Below are positions 1 to 10,983 of a stretch of 64,000 nt of DNA, piece after piece (position 1 is the stretch's first letter; every line of letters begins with the position of its first letter). The stretch spans positions 4,402,001 through 4,466,000 of the forward strand of contig CM070506.1 in assembly GCA_036346375.1 (NCBI GenBank), written 5' to 3'. This stretch comes from Guadua angustifolia. Its lineage: Eukaryota > Streptophyta > Magnoliopsida > Poales > Poaceae. The notes beneath the pieces are model-generated. The model worked only from the letters and a program-made list of their open reading frames with translations. It did no database searches and was not told the DNA's origin. A program made the position numbers and the translations under genes.

Positions 1-1078
1 TCAGAGCCTAGTAACTTGAGATCTATAATGATCTAGAGTGTGCATGTTAGTAAAATGAAAATTAGGAACTTTTCTCTATGCAATGGTTGAGTCTTGAGCC
101 CAATCCAACATCAAGTGCTAATTTAAACCTTAGCATCAAAATTGAATCTATGTGCTGAAATTTTTGGGGACTTAGCCACTTGCTTGCTAGTGGGGTCAAG
201 TGAGCAATGCAAAAGGAATTGAGGGCTGCCCAAACCAAATCAGCACCAAACCAATTCAGCAGCAAAGCAAATGCAGCACCTCTTCATTCTGATTTCTCCT
301 CCCCAACCGAAGCAAGCTCTCCTCCTCTCCCTGGGCGCCTCCCCTTCCAGCACTCTCCCTGGCGCCCCTCCTCCAGCAGCACTCCTCCATTGGTGGCGCC
401 TCCCTCTTCCTCTCCAAGCAGCAGCTCCCTCCTCCTCTTCCTCCTCCACTTCCATGAGGTAAGGCTCCCTAGGGTTTTGGGTTGGTGTTTTCTGGTTTTG
501 GAGGCAGCAATGGTGGTTTTGGGGGCTTAGGTGAGTAGAGATTTGGGATTTGGATAGGGAATAACCAATCTAGGGTTTGGAGCAAAGTCTGAATTTTCGA
601 GCAGATTTCGTAGTTACTTTTTCAGGTTGATTTGAGCAAGTTCCGTGCATCTCCTGCTAGGCTGGATGTAGAGAAAGTTGTGGGTAATAAAATTATCTTT
701 CATTTCCAACTAGAATCACTCAATTTCGTTAATCCAGCTGAAAGTTATGTCAATTTTAGTGCGTGCTGCTCTGAAAATGCTGAAAATGTGGAGCTGAAAC
801 TTGAGCTGCGAATTAAAATTAGTTAGAGGCCGAATTAGAAATTAATTTTGCCTGAGAAGTTGTAGGAAATTTCATGTAGATTATAAAAATGTCATCCTTT
901 ACTCAATTCCGTTAAGTATAGCAAATTATATGATGAAATTTGTGCATGCTGTTCGGAAACTCTGAAACTTCTGAACACTGAAACTGTTCTCTGTTCCTGG
1001 CCGAACTGGGAATTCTCCGAGCAGAATCTGGGTGATTGGCCAAAGCTAAGTGGTAGGCACTACAGGGAAAAATAGTAA

Positions 1079-1505
1079 TTTCGACAGCCAAAACCGTCCA
1101 CCCTAGAGACAAAGCCGTCCACCATACGTAGGGTCGACAGCTGGCCGTCCACCTTAAGCCGCCGAAAGTAAGTCGTCGACCATAATATTAAATTCGACGG
1201 GCGGGCTGTCCACCCTATTAGGGTCGACAGTCAAATATAGGCTGTCCACCATAATAAAGCTAAGGTCGACGGGAAAAAGTAGCTGTCCAGTCTAGACTAG
1301 GGTCGATAGCCTTTTCGTGCAGTCGACCATGATAATATTAGGGTCGACAGCTTTCCACGTGGCCGTCCATCATAATTTATTAGGGTCGACAGCTTTTACC
1401 ATCTGGCCGTCCACCATAATCTATTAGGGTCGACGGCCACGTGTCAAAGGCTGTCGACCCTAACCATTAAACCAGGGTGGACGGCCAAAAAGGCGGTCGA
1501 CCCTA
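1079..1505. repeat. Left subterminal repeat block of the CACTA element
   Basis: GTCGACGGCC/GTCGACAGC and GTCCACC motifs recur every 20-40 bp in both orientations, often after TTAGGG. In CACTA elements such blocks bind the TnpA-type protein during transposition. The right-hand block at 4105-4510 uses the same motif, which confirms that the two ends belong together. Confidence 0.85.
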
Positions 1506-1559
1506 ATTATTCACCATTAAAAAAAACCCTCGCCCGATTGGCGATGCGCTGGAGCATTA

Positions 1560-1870
1560 TTTGGGCGCTACTTTGGAGCATTCGCTGGGCGCTGGGCGCT
1601 TCGCTGGGCGCTGGGCGCTGGAGCATTCTTCGCCTCATTCACGATTGGCTCACTGCCTGGAATTCACAAAATCACATTCGCCTGGACATTCATATATCCA
1701 TTCACACCCGATTGGCAAAATCGTGAAGCATTCATATATCCATACACATTCACATCCATACACATTCATATATCCATACATTCACATCCATACTGCCTAG
1801 AGCATTCACAAAATCACATTCATATTCATACACATCCATACTGCCTGGAGCATTCACAAAATCACAAAAT
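1560..1870. repeat. Short tandem and low-complexity repeats inside the CACTA element
   Basis: A GCTGGGCGCT-type tandem repeat (about 1580-1625) is followed by alternating CATTCATATATCCATACA and CATCCATACTGCCTGGAG units to about 1870. Nothing coding is supported. The following stretch, 1870-3690, is AT-rich and I recognise nothing in it. Confidence 0.6.
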
Positions 1871-3689
1871 TGCTAAAATGGCAATGGTTGTTAATGACCA
1901 AGTGTTAACCATTGAACGAATTTATTTCCATACCAAAAGTCCCAATGGTTGCATTGCTAAAGAAAGATTCATAGTATTTTTTTAATCATCAGTCAAACTA
2001 ACTACTATCTCTGAATTATATAAGTTTCTTACAACATGAGATATATTTTTTCCGTATTTGAAGTTTTGAACTATATTTCCATTAGGGCTCAATGCTCCAT
2101 CAAATTAGTATGCGACGCTTGATTAGTATGCTCGATCAAAGAACATACGCACTTATGCGATGATGTGATCGGCAAGAAGTATGTAACCACTAGGGACTTG
2201 TTTTCGCTATGTATTACTTGTCTTGTATGGCCCTTGACATTGTAAACTTCTATGCAGTTTAAAGAGGTCATTGTTTCTTACTATACTTTGATGGAGCAAG
2301 GAAAGGCAACTATACAAGTAAGCATGCCTACATGCTACTAACATCTATGCCATACTTCAATTATCCATATCCATCGTTTTCCTTCATTGCCTCTCATTGA
2401 CATGAATGTTTTTGAAAAACAAAACTTATGTTTTCACTACATTTCCACCACATGCATACTTTTCCTGTAGTCTTGACTGTCTAATTACATAGGTCTTTCT
2501 CTATTTCATCTGAAACTTGACAGAAATTAAGTTACCTGAATTTCTCTGGACATCAGACTCTCTAACTTTCATTATTTCAGTGTGTGAGTATTTTTCTTGC
2601 TAATATGGGCAGAACAGCCTCACAATACAAGCTATTGAACGTTTTCCATCTAACTAAACTTTATGTGTTTAGAAATATATATGTTATTATGGAATTGTTT
2701 CTCGTGTAAGATTCATAATTTAAAACATGCAAACTCCAAGTAAATAGCCTCTCTACTGAGCTATAACTAATGCATTATCTTATCTAATAACTGAGCAGTG
2801 CTTGTATTTAAATATGTACATCGAACTTGTTCATTTCAAAATCGCTAACCCTTGGTTAGTCAAATTAGTATGCGGACGCAAATTGGGTTTGTTTAAAAGT
2901 GCAAGATGCACACATTGCAATATACATTAATCTGCATTAAAACTAGTCCCCCGATTGGCATTCAGTTTACACGAAACAACTAACATCCATTCTTCAGTTT
3001 ACAGAAAAGACTTAAATGATCTCCAAAAAAAGAACCTAAACATCACAAATCAGCTCCATCAAGTAATACTTATCAGAATTTCTGTTTGAAGACATGCACA
3101 TCATTTCAACATATTCTTTCCAACTTTAGCACTTCGTATGATGCCATTATTTCACCCTTATCGGTGGCTATTTTAAACTTATACAAGTCAAATGACGAAA
3201 GATCACAGGGATAAAAGTATTTCAAGCCACATGTCGTAATAAACCACACAATATTGGTAAGTGACTCATCTAAATCCCAACAAAGTTTAATTGAATGGTG
3301 TTGTTTATCTGACTCATATTTGTGATGCGAATCATACAAATTTCATATTAATACATCAGAAGCATGTGCTCTAGACATATGGTTGTGATTCTTACAACAT
3401 ATAGCCATTCTAACATCAATTTTGAGAATGCGTGTAGGTATACGATTGTTGTAATCAATACGAGAGCAGAACCAAGCGGACAAGAATAAAGACAAATCCT
3501 TATTTGTTGGTCTACCGAGAGAGAACAAAAAGCATATTCCATTAAAATTGAGTTCGCGCGCACTCTCAGTTTTTCGGACAACCTAGGAACATTTTTAAAT
3601 AAGCAACCAAAAACATCACTTCAATTCTCTAAGCCCACTATCCCTATATGGAATAAACACTCCAAGGATTCACGGATATCCATTCATGT

Positions 3690-4080
3690 CCGTCCGAAAA
3701 ATTTGTGTTTTTACCTCGGGGTGGCGGGCAGCGATCGAGGCTAATTCTTTGGCGGAGGCCGGCCAGACCCAGGCATTTCTTGGGCAGCGGAGGCCCTCGG
3801 GCGGCGGGAGGCGGCGGCCGAGGCGGAGGGCAGCTGAGCCACCGGCCGAGTGGCGACCCTCGGGCGGCGGCGGCGGCAGGCCCGGAGGGGCGGCTGGGCC
3901 ACCGCCGGAGGCGGCCTCCCGGGCGGAGAGGGCGGGCAAGCCGGGGAAGAGGGCGGCGGCGGCTTCCGGCGAGAGGGCGGTCGGGCGGAGCGGTGGCCTC
4001 CACGGGAGGGCGGCGGCAGGCTGAGTGGCCGAGACGGCGACGGCAGTTTCGAGCCAGATCGAATGGGGATTGAGTAGGCC
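3690..4080. other. GC-rich block inside the CACTA element, possibly captured host DNA
   Basis: About 390 bp of very high GC sits abruptly within otherwise AT-rich transposon DNA. It is open in several frames on both strands, giving Arg/Gly/Pro-rich translations, as expected for a grass 5' exon or CpG-rich promoter but also for composition alone. CACTA elements often carry captured gene fragments, so capture is a reasonable inference. I cannot identify a donor gene and do not call a CDS. Confidence 0.4.
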
Positions 4081-4104
4081 ATGGAATTGGGGTACTGTAA
4101 GGCT

Positions 4105-4510
4105 AGTTATGGTCGACGGCCAAAAATGCTGCCCACCCTAGCTATGGTCGACGGCTATAGCCGTCCATCCTAGTTATGGTCGACAACACATAGCCGTCGA
4201 CCCTAATTAATTAAGATCCACAGTCATAAAATCCCGTCCACCCTAATTTAGTTTGCCACTGCCAATTGGGCCCGGTGGCGACCATTGGGTGGACGGCCAC
4301 ATTTGGCGGTCGACCATAAATTATGGTGGACAGCTATTCTTTAGGTTGTCGACCCTAATGGCCCACAGGACCCCAATTCCAGGGCGGGATGGTTTGGCGC
4401 ACTTTTTTCCGCTTAGGGTGGAGGGCTATTCTTTGGCCGTCGACCTTAATCAAGTTTTGGTCGACAGGTTATTTTGGCCGTCTACCATATATTTGGTCGT
4501 GGACAATAAG
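4105..4510. repeat. Right subterminal repeat block of the CACTA element
   Basis: Copies of GGTCGACGGCC and GTCGACCCTAA, matching the left-end block, run up to the right terminus. Confidence 0.85.
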
Positions 4511-6876
4511 TACTTTTCCTGTAGTGAGGTTTATGTCTTGTGGTCGTCTAGGATCTAAGTTTGCTCAATTTGGTTAAGTGATCAAAAAGTTATGGCCATT
4601 GGTATCAATGCTGTCCTGAAATCAGTTTGTTCTGAAAATTTCAGACTTTGGGCTAAAGTTCAGAGTTTAGTTGAGGACTTTAAATCCATATTATGAATAT
4701 TTGGATGTATAATAAAGTTAGATCATCCTCTTGTGGTCATTTAGAGTCCAAGAAATCAATTTTCGGATTAGCCACTCAAAAGTTATGCTTGTTTAGAGGA
4801 GTATGCTTGTTGTTTTCAGTTTTTGCTTAAGAATAGAAGTGGAGTTTAGCATTGTATATTCATTCTTTATTTGAGATGAATGTTTGCACTTTTTGAGCTG
4901 CCATGGGGTATGCATTTAGTTTTTCATTTCATATGCATTGCATGCATCTCATTCATGCATTGTAATCGTGTAGAGAACGAACACGCGGAGGTTGACGCTG
5001 TGACCGAGGGAGTTACCGGAGAGCCATTCATTCCCGAGAATCCGGCAGAAGCTCAAGGCAAGCACCTAAGCATGTTTAACCTTTATATGATTGTATTTTA
5101 GTGAATGAATTGCTTATTGGATGGTTAGGTTATGCATTAGGAGTTGAATTGCGGGAATGGTATTAGAACCTAATTGCTGCACATACACTCATTGATAATT
5201 GTCGAACATCTTCCTTGGAGCTAGTGTATGGGTAATTATAATGTGTCCATGCTTAGTTTTGCTTAGATGTCGGGTATGGGCCAAGTGGTGGATGGCTCCA
5301 TCACTTGAGATTAATTACTTCACTCTAATGGGTTGCAATTGGTTATAATTATGCTTTGAAATGGAAAACTTGAGACCGGCGAGAGGGTTGGATCATTTGG
5401 GTGTGGAGACTCAAATGTTGTAGTCTACTTTGTGTTGGTTAAGGACCGATCCGTTGTTTGCCATGTTGATCGAGCACCCTTGTTGATCGCATGCCGATAT
5501 AATGGTGCGGTAAGCCACCCTTTCATGGCATACTACTCGATGGGTCATGCCCTCATGCGATTGGGCGTGGTTGAGGCGAGGCCTAGGCTCTCTCGAGGGC
5601 TAAGCGAGGCTTGAGCCGCTCGAGGGAGGTTGCTAGGTGCTCGGGCCGCATGAGGATGGTTCAGCAGTAGATATGGATGGGAGGAGGTTGACATGAGGTT
5701 CCTTGTGGCACATGTCGTGCGATTGATGATCCCTGCGGGGTGAATAAGCGATTCGAATTGCCGCGCTCTCGGATATGAGCACGCTTGTATCATCCGACAC
5801 TTCAACGTAGTAATAACTTAAATTGAAACTAGTTGGTATACTTGATGTTGGTACTTGTTTTATGATATTACTTGCTCTCTTTAATGTTTAAATTCAGCTC
5901 TCACTTTAGCAATAGGTGCTGTACATAACTGCTATAAAATTTGTAAATTGAGTAGTTGAATGTGAAAATGAACCAAAGTTAAGCTTTTATGCACTTTTAC
6001 CTTAAGCTTATTCCTTGCTACATCCAAATGCATATTCCTTCGAGTCGGTCATATATGGACCACGGGTAAGTCTTGCAGTACCTACGTACTCATGTACGCT
6101 TTGTGGTTTTAGGTGAGGACCCGACGGTGAGAGTTCTATCCGTCTTGCTTCTCGATGGTCGGGCGGGGCACGAGTAAAAGCTAGCTCAACGATGTAACGC
6201 TTGGGAAGTGTTCAAGGCGAGGACACTTAGGAGATATCGACTTTTGGGTTGAATTTGGTGGTTGTTCATTTATTTTGTTGTAAAGCTAACTTTAAAACTT
6301 GTTTTGGCTGTGTTTAATTACTTAGCTACTTCCGTTGTTGAACCTTGATTTATTACCATGCTTAACTCTTGTTTAGGATGCTACTTCTATCCATGCTGAT
6401 CCTTATGCTATGGTTGTTGTTGTTGTGCTATACTTGGTTAATTGCTCTTATGCCTGCTGAGTGGATGTCCGTACTTCTAGGGGCGTCATGCCGAAATTTT
6501 GTAGATTTCTGAGTCTAGGCAAGGTCTTGTGTGGTTGTCTGGTTTGTCTTTGTGCTTTGGTTTTAGTCGTTTTGTTGTGCTTCCGCGTTGCGTGTCTGGT
6601 CGTGAAGTTTTGGGTTCGTTGCCCCCTTTATGCGAATTGAATTGATATGGCAATGGAAACCGGTATGCGAGGCGATCCTGGGCGAGCTTCGGGTCGCATA
6701 CCGGGGGAATACCGGGATTGTTGTCGAGTTATTCAAATGGGATCGTTGTTGCCCTAATTGGGCTTGGGTGTTAGCACTGTGAGCACCATCGGTGATCCGT
6801 TGCTAACCTCCAAATCCGATAAGGGCGACCGGACATTCAAATAACCCGAGGACGGTCTGGACGGCTCCTCACAAGC

Positions 6877-6888
6877 TGGTATCAGAGC
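6877..6888 (+). other. Primer-binding site of RT1 (tRNA-iMet)
   Basis: TGGTATCAGAGC is complementary to the 3' end of plant initiator tRNA-Met. It lies three bases after the LTR end, fixing the 5' LTR/internal boundary and the plus orientation of RT1. Confidence 0.93.
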
Positions 6889-7261
6889 AAGGTGCATAAA
6901 GACGAACCGTAAACTTGACGACCACTTAGGTGATTAATTAGGACTTGCTTAACTTTCTAGGTAGCAATTAGCGCTATATTACCCGCCCTATGTCTATAAT
7001 TAAGGTTGTGCAGGTTGCATGGTGAGCGTGGGAGAAACGACCACGTTAGAACCGTGTATTTCATACCATGCATATGAGGTCCATGTCATACCATGCATGC
7101 ATATGTCTTGCTGTGTCCTTTTTGCATCATGATCTATGCTTTTATGTATGTTAGACCTGTTGGATTCCTTTGTCTTGTGCTATTGTCTAGGTCATGTTTT
7201 TAATTCGAATTTTTAGCCAAGTCTAAGAACCTATCCCTTCCATGAGGAGTTAAAGTCCATT

Positions 7262-8278
7262 CCCGTGGTTTCTGAATACCCGGATGTGTTCCCAGCGGAA
7301 TTGCCGGGGATGCCGCCCGATCGGGATATTGAGTTCGTAGTTGAACTTCAGCCCGGGGCTGCTCTAGTTTCCAAGCGGCCGTATCGAATGCCGCCCAATG
7401 AAATGGCCGAATTGAAGAATCAACTGAAGGAACTGATGGACAATGGATTCATTCGTCCGAGCTCCTCACCTTGGGCTGCTCGGCTCTCTTCGTGACCAAA
7501 AAGGATGGTTCTCTTCGCCTATGTGTTGATTATCGTCCTTTGAACGCAGTCACCATAAAGAACAAGTACCCTCTTCCTCGAATTGACATCCTCTTTGATC
7601 AGCTTGCTGGTGCACGGGTGTTCTCCAAGATTGATTTGAGGCTCGGGTATCATCAAATCAAGACTCGAGTGAAGATATCCCAAAACAGCATTCTCCACTC
7701 GTTATGGCCTATATGAGTATACCGTCATGTCGTTCGGTTTGGCGAATCTTGGCGTACTTCATGTACCTTATGAACTCCATCTTCATGGAGGAACTTGACT
7801 CCTTCGTGGTCATCTTCATTGACGATATCCTCATCTACTCAGCAAATGAAGAAGAACATGCAAAACATCTTCGCATCATTCTCGAGAGACTCCGGGAACA
7901 TCGCCTTTATGCGAAATTCGGCAAGTGTGAGTTTTGGCTGAAGAAGGTATCTCCCCTCTGGGGCACCCATCGTTTCGGGGTTAAGGGAAAGTTAGCACCT
8001 CGATACATAGGACCTTTCCGAATCCTTGCAAGACGTGGTCAAGTGTCATATCAATTGGAGTTTTCTCCCGCTCTAGCGATGGTCCACAATGTCTTCCACA
8101 TATCGCAATTGAAGAAGTGCCTCCGTATTCCCTTTGAACATCTCGAAGTGGATGAACTGGAGGTTCTGCCCGATCTGTCCTACCAAGAGTATCCCATTCG
8201 AGTTTTGGATGAAGCTGAACGCAAGACTCGTAGGAAGACTCTCAAATTCTACAAAATTCAGTGGAGCAATCCTGCATG
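7262..8278 (+). pseudogene. Deleted and frameshifted gypsy pol of RT1 (RT fragment joined to integrase C-terminus)
   Basis: The first block (to about 7490) reads as the start of a chromovirus reverse transcriptase, with EYPDVFPAELPGMPPDRDI and KELMDNGFIRPSSSPW. After a frameshift it continues with VTKKDGSLRLCVDYRPLN and FSKIDLRLGYHQI (7480-7660). Another shift leads to VIFIDDILIYSANEEEHAKH, where FIDD is the catalytic YxDD box with F in the first position, and then CEFWLKKV. Immediately afterwards, at about 7955, the sequence becomes the integrase C-terminal region (LAPRYIGPFRIL, HNVFHISQLKKCL). RNase H, the integrase zinc finger and the integrase core are missing, as are gag and protease upstream. 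The leader from 6889 to 7261 holds no gag. RT1 cannot be autonomous. The lineage is inferred to be a Tekay/Del-type chromovirus. Confidence 0.88.
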
Positions 8279-8476
8279 AAGATGAAGCCACATGGGAGCA
8301 GGAAGACCGTTTAAAAGTCGAGTATCCCGAGTTCTTCCATGCTATGTAAGTGCTGCCATCCAATCTTTTCGCAATCAAGCCATAACATTTGTATGTGCCT
8401 GCATTGTCCATATGGGTTCTATTCATCTATGCTCTCATTTTTGAATCTCGGTGAGATTCCTTTATCTGGGAGGATT

Positions 8477-8975
8477 TGTCATGGCCCCAAATCCGAATTC
8501 GGCTCATCACTAACATTAAGCGCCAACCGAGTTTTGGCGCATTTGAGATCAACTTCGACTTGATCAATGTTCTAAGCGCCACTTAGAAGAATTTCCTAAC
8601 TTAGCAAAATTTAAGAGCTAGAAATTTCAGAGTCTTGAATATGGTTTTTATTAAAGTTTAGAGCCTAGTAACTTGAGATCTATAATGATCTAGAGTGTGC
8701 ATGTTAGTAAAATGAAAATTAGGAACTTTTCTCTATGCAATGGTTGAGTCTTGAGCCCAATCCAACATCAAGTGCTAATTTATGCCTTAGCATCAAAATT
8801 GAATCTATGTGCTGAAATTTTTGGGGACTTAGCCACTTGCTTGCTAGTGGGGTCAAGTGAGCAATGCAAAAGGAATTGAGGGCTGCCCAAACCAAATCAG
8901 CACCAAACCAATTCAGCAGCAAAGCAAATGCAGCACCTCTTCATTCTGATTTCTCCTCCCCAACCGAAGCAAGCT
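8477..8975 (+). mobile_element. 3' LTR of RT1, truncated
   Basis: It starts TGTCATGG just after the purine-rich CTGGGAGGATT that serves as polypurine tract. From 8661 it matches positions 4-310 almost exactly. At 8975 the match stops inside AAGCTC, and sequence from an unrelated Tat element begins. About 3 kb of LTR is therefore missing. AGCTC is present on both sides of the join. Confidence 0.85.
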
Positions 8976-9451
8976 CCGAGCTCGAGGCCAAGATCCTGGA
9001 GCTTGAAGGGAACCTTGGGCGCGCCAACGAGGCGCTCGAAGCCGAGCGGGCCAAGCTCGAGGCGCTGGAGAAGGCTGCCGCGGAGCAGGCGCCCTCGACC
9101 AAAGCATCCCCCGAGCTCGAGGCCAAAGTCCTGGAGCTTGAAGGAAGCTCGGGCGCGTTAACGAGGTGCTTCAAACCGGCGGGCCAAGGTCGGTATTTGG
9201 AGAAAGCCACCATGAGAAGCGTGTCTTCCTTGGCGAAGCGTCCCCGAGCTCGAGGCCAAGATCTCGGAGCTCGAAGAGAAGTGTGGCGCGCCCGGCAGGG
9301 CGGCGAGGCGCCATGGCCCAACTCCAAGGCAGCGTCGCCGAGCAGCGGACACCTCAAGGAAGCCCTCCAAGCTGAGCAAGCTTTCGACTTTGAGGGCCAA
9401 GATAGCTGAGCTCGAGCAGGAGAAGCTTGCCCGCGAGTTGGCCGACCTGTA
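8976..9451 (+). pseudogene. C-terminal fragment of a Tat-lineage antisense ORF (coiled coil)
   Basis: The first part is open and reads as heptad-rich Glu/Ala/Leu sequence with repeated ELEAKILELEG-like units, a predicted coiled coil. Later parts shift frame. It ends with a tract reading as KLARELADL then stop, closely matching the end of the longer antisense ORF at 44019-46800 (MADL then stop). In both copies the following sequence and the opposite-strand integrase are also related, so this is the 3' end of the same kind of ORF from a second element copy. The N-terminal part is absent because the fragment starts at the 8975 break. Confidence 0.7.
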
Positions 9452-10050
9452 AAAAACAAATAAAGCCGAAAACTCTAATGGAGCATCATTCCTTTTGGGG
9501 GACAACAACCCTTTTGTGTCTAGTCTGTTAGTCAAAATTTTGTGGTGTACGTCCCTTCCGCCTTTTGACATGCTCCTTAGGTCGTTTTTAGGCTATCGCG
9601 CCTCTTATCCGGCCCAGATTGGGTCTAAGGTCGAGCAACGTCGGCCTTGGGCGCAAGATGTTAGACGTGAGCAAACGACCACGATCTGCAGTGCTAGGAA
9701 AAGGTTCAAAGAGATAACAAATGTGACATAAGCTAGCGAGATGGCCACACCCAGACCAACGTCGAATCACGACCACGACCCTGCGCATTGCTTAGTGGTC
9801 AAAGCGGCGAGGCTTGCAGTTCGAGCCCGAACATAGGGAAGAGCTGGATTGCGAAGAGATTTCGGCAAGTAGCTCGACCCTTCGAGGCGAACGCTAAGCT
9901 CATGGCGCTTAGACCAGAACAAGGCGCTAAACACGGAGGTCGCGTTCGAAGAAAAAGTCACGGACAACAATGGCATTGCAGTCACAAGTAGAAATGATAT
10001 AAAGGGCGATGATGAAAGAACAACCTTTATTGAAATTTAAGGTAAAGAGG
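9452..10050. other. Non-coding spacer of the Tat fragment
   Basis: No ORF is supported. The part around 9609-9700 (GTCGAGCAACGTCGG and flanks) aligns with 48780-48840 of RT4, so it is the ordinary spacer between pol and the antisense ORF in this family. Confidence 0.6.
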
Positions 10051-10051
10051 T

Positions 10052-10983
10052 TTACACATAAAACTTCCGAAGCTGATCTATATTCCACGAGCTAGAGAGC
10101 TCTCTGCCATCGGCCATCGCTAGCCGGTAAGCCCCCATGTGATCTGTTGAAACGACTCTATACGGGCCCTCCCACCGTGGGGATAACTTGTTGGTGTTGG
10201 ACAGTGCTTGAATCCGTCTCAGGGCTAAGTCCCCAACAAGGAGCTCCATAGGTCGTACCGACCAAGACGCATGTCTGCGAAGAGGTTGCAAGTAGTGCAT
10301 TGATCGTAGCAGTGCACGGCACCTTACTTCTTCTACGAGGGTAAGGTCGAGAGACCGTTCGTGCTCGAAGTTGACCTGGTCGACCAAAGGCGACCTGGCG
10401 AGCCAGCGTAACCTCGGGAGGCGGGGCGGCTTCCGTGCGAACATAATTTGGAAGGGTGTGGACCACAATGGCTCGGTTTCTTGATGGTGCGAATGGACCA
10501 TAAGGCGGTGGGAAGTTCGTCCACCCAGGTCCTGCCGTAGCGTTCGAGCTCATCTGTGACTCGTTTCTTGACACCCTGGACGATCTGACCGTTGGCGCGT
10601 TCCGCCGCGCCGTTGCTCTGGGGGTGAGCTACAGAAGCAAAGCACACTTTGATGCCGAGGCCCTCGCAAAATTCCTGGAACAACTCACTGGTAAACTGAG
10701 TACCATTGTCAGTGATAATTTTGCACGGAAGCCCGTACCTGGTGACCACGAACAAGCGAAAAAAATGGACAGCCGCCCGAGCAGTGATGGTTGAGACTGG
10801 CTCAGCCTCAATCCATTTGGTGAAAGTGTCAACAGCCACAAACAGGAACTTCTTACCCTCGACCGCCTGAGGGAAAGGGCCAAGGATGTCCAGCACCCAA
10901 GTCGAGAAAGGCCAGGCGAGCGGGATGGTCTAAAGCGCGTACGCGGGTTGATGCGACTTCTGGGCGTGGAACTGGCATGCTCG
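10052..10983 (-). pseudogene. Integrase fragment of a Tat-lineage gypsy element
   Basis: Read from 10983 downwards it begins within the integrase zinc-finger/core linker (CRACQFHAQK), then gives an open core: LDILGPFPQAVEGKKFLFVA, DTFTKWIEAEP, ITDNGTQFTSELFQEF, VAHPQSNGAAERANGQIVQG. The catalytic Asp residues (VAVDTFTKW and ITDNGTQF) and the Glu of the AERANG region can be seen. After a frameshift near 10500 the C-terminal part continues (ELLVGDLALRRI, LSPRWEGPYRVVSTD) to a stop at 10052. RT, RNase H and the zinc finger should lie at higher coordinates but are replaced at 10984 by LTR sequence of RT2. The frame is quite well preserved compared with the RT4 copy at 49190-50230. Confidence 0.88.

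Larger units (their letters stand above)
1058..4526. mobile_element. Non-autonomous CACTA (En/Spm) DNA transposon with AGG target duplication
   Basis: The left end begins CACTACAGGGAAAAATAG at 1058. The right end, read on the minus strand from 4526, begins CACTACAGGAAAAGTA. Both ends abut the same 3-bp duplication, AGG (1055-1057 and 4527-4529), the size expected for CACTA elements. Each end carries a dense block of subterminal repeats. No transposase or TnpA-like ORF is visible in the 3.47 kb, so it would need transposase from another copy. It lies inside the RT1 LTR and is therefore younger than that retrotransposon. The interior holds AT-rich sequence, short tandem repeats and a GC-rich block (3690-4080) that may be captured host DNA. 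Confidence 0.93.
1..6873 (+). mobile_element. 5' LTR (partial) of Ty3/gypsy element RT1, interrupted by a CACTA transposon
   Basis: Positions 4 to about 310 recur at 8661-8975 with only a two-base difference visible, so this is one LTR of a pair. The other copy starts TGTCATGG at 8477, which puts the start of this LTR about 180 bp before the window. It ends CTCACA at 6873, three bases before a perfect tRNA-iMet primer-binding site. Without the 3.47 kb CACTA insertion the LTR would be about 3.6 kb, long but normal for grass chromoviruses. A Ser/Pro-rich stretch at 300-460 and many short ORFs are LTR sequence, not genes. The family is inferred from the pol remnants at 7262-8278. Confidence 0.85.

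Noticed and set aside
207..530. Plus-strand ORF of 107 aa, Ser/Pro-rich
   Set aside because: LTR sequence; its first third is duplicated in the 3' LTR at 8864, where it runs into unrelated DNA.
3686..4082. Overlapping Arg/Gly/Pro-rich ORFs on both strands
   Set aside because: Open frames in several phases at once come from the very high GC content. There is no domain, and the block lies inside the CACTA element.
8864..9409. 181-aa ORF as a host coiled-coil gene
   Set aside because: It is a chimera: the first 37 codons are RT1 LTR and the rest is a Tat antisense ORF fragment with frameshifts.
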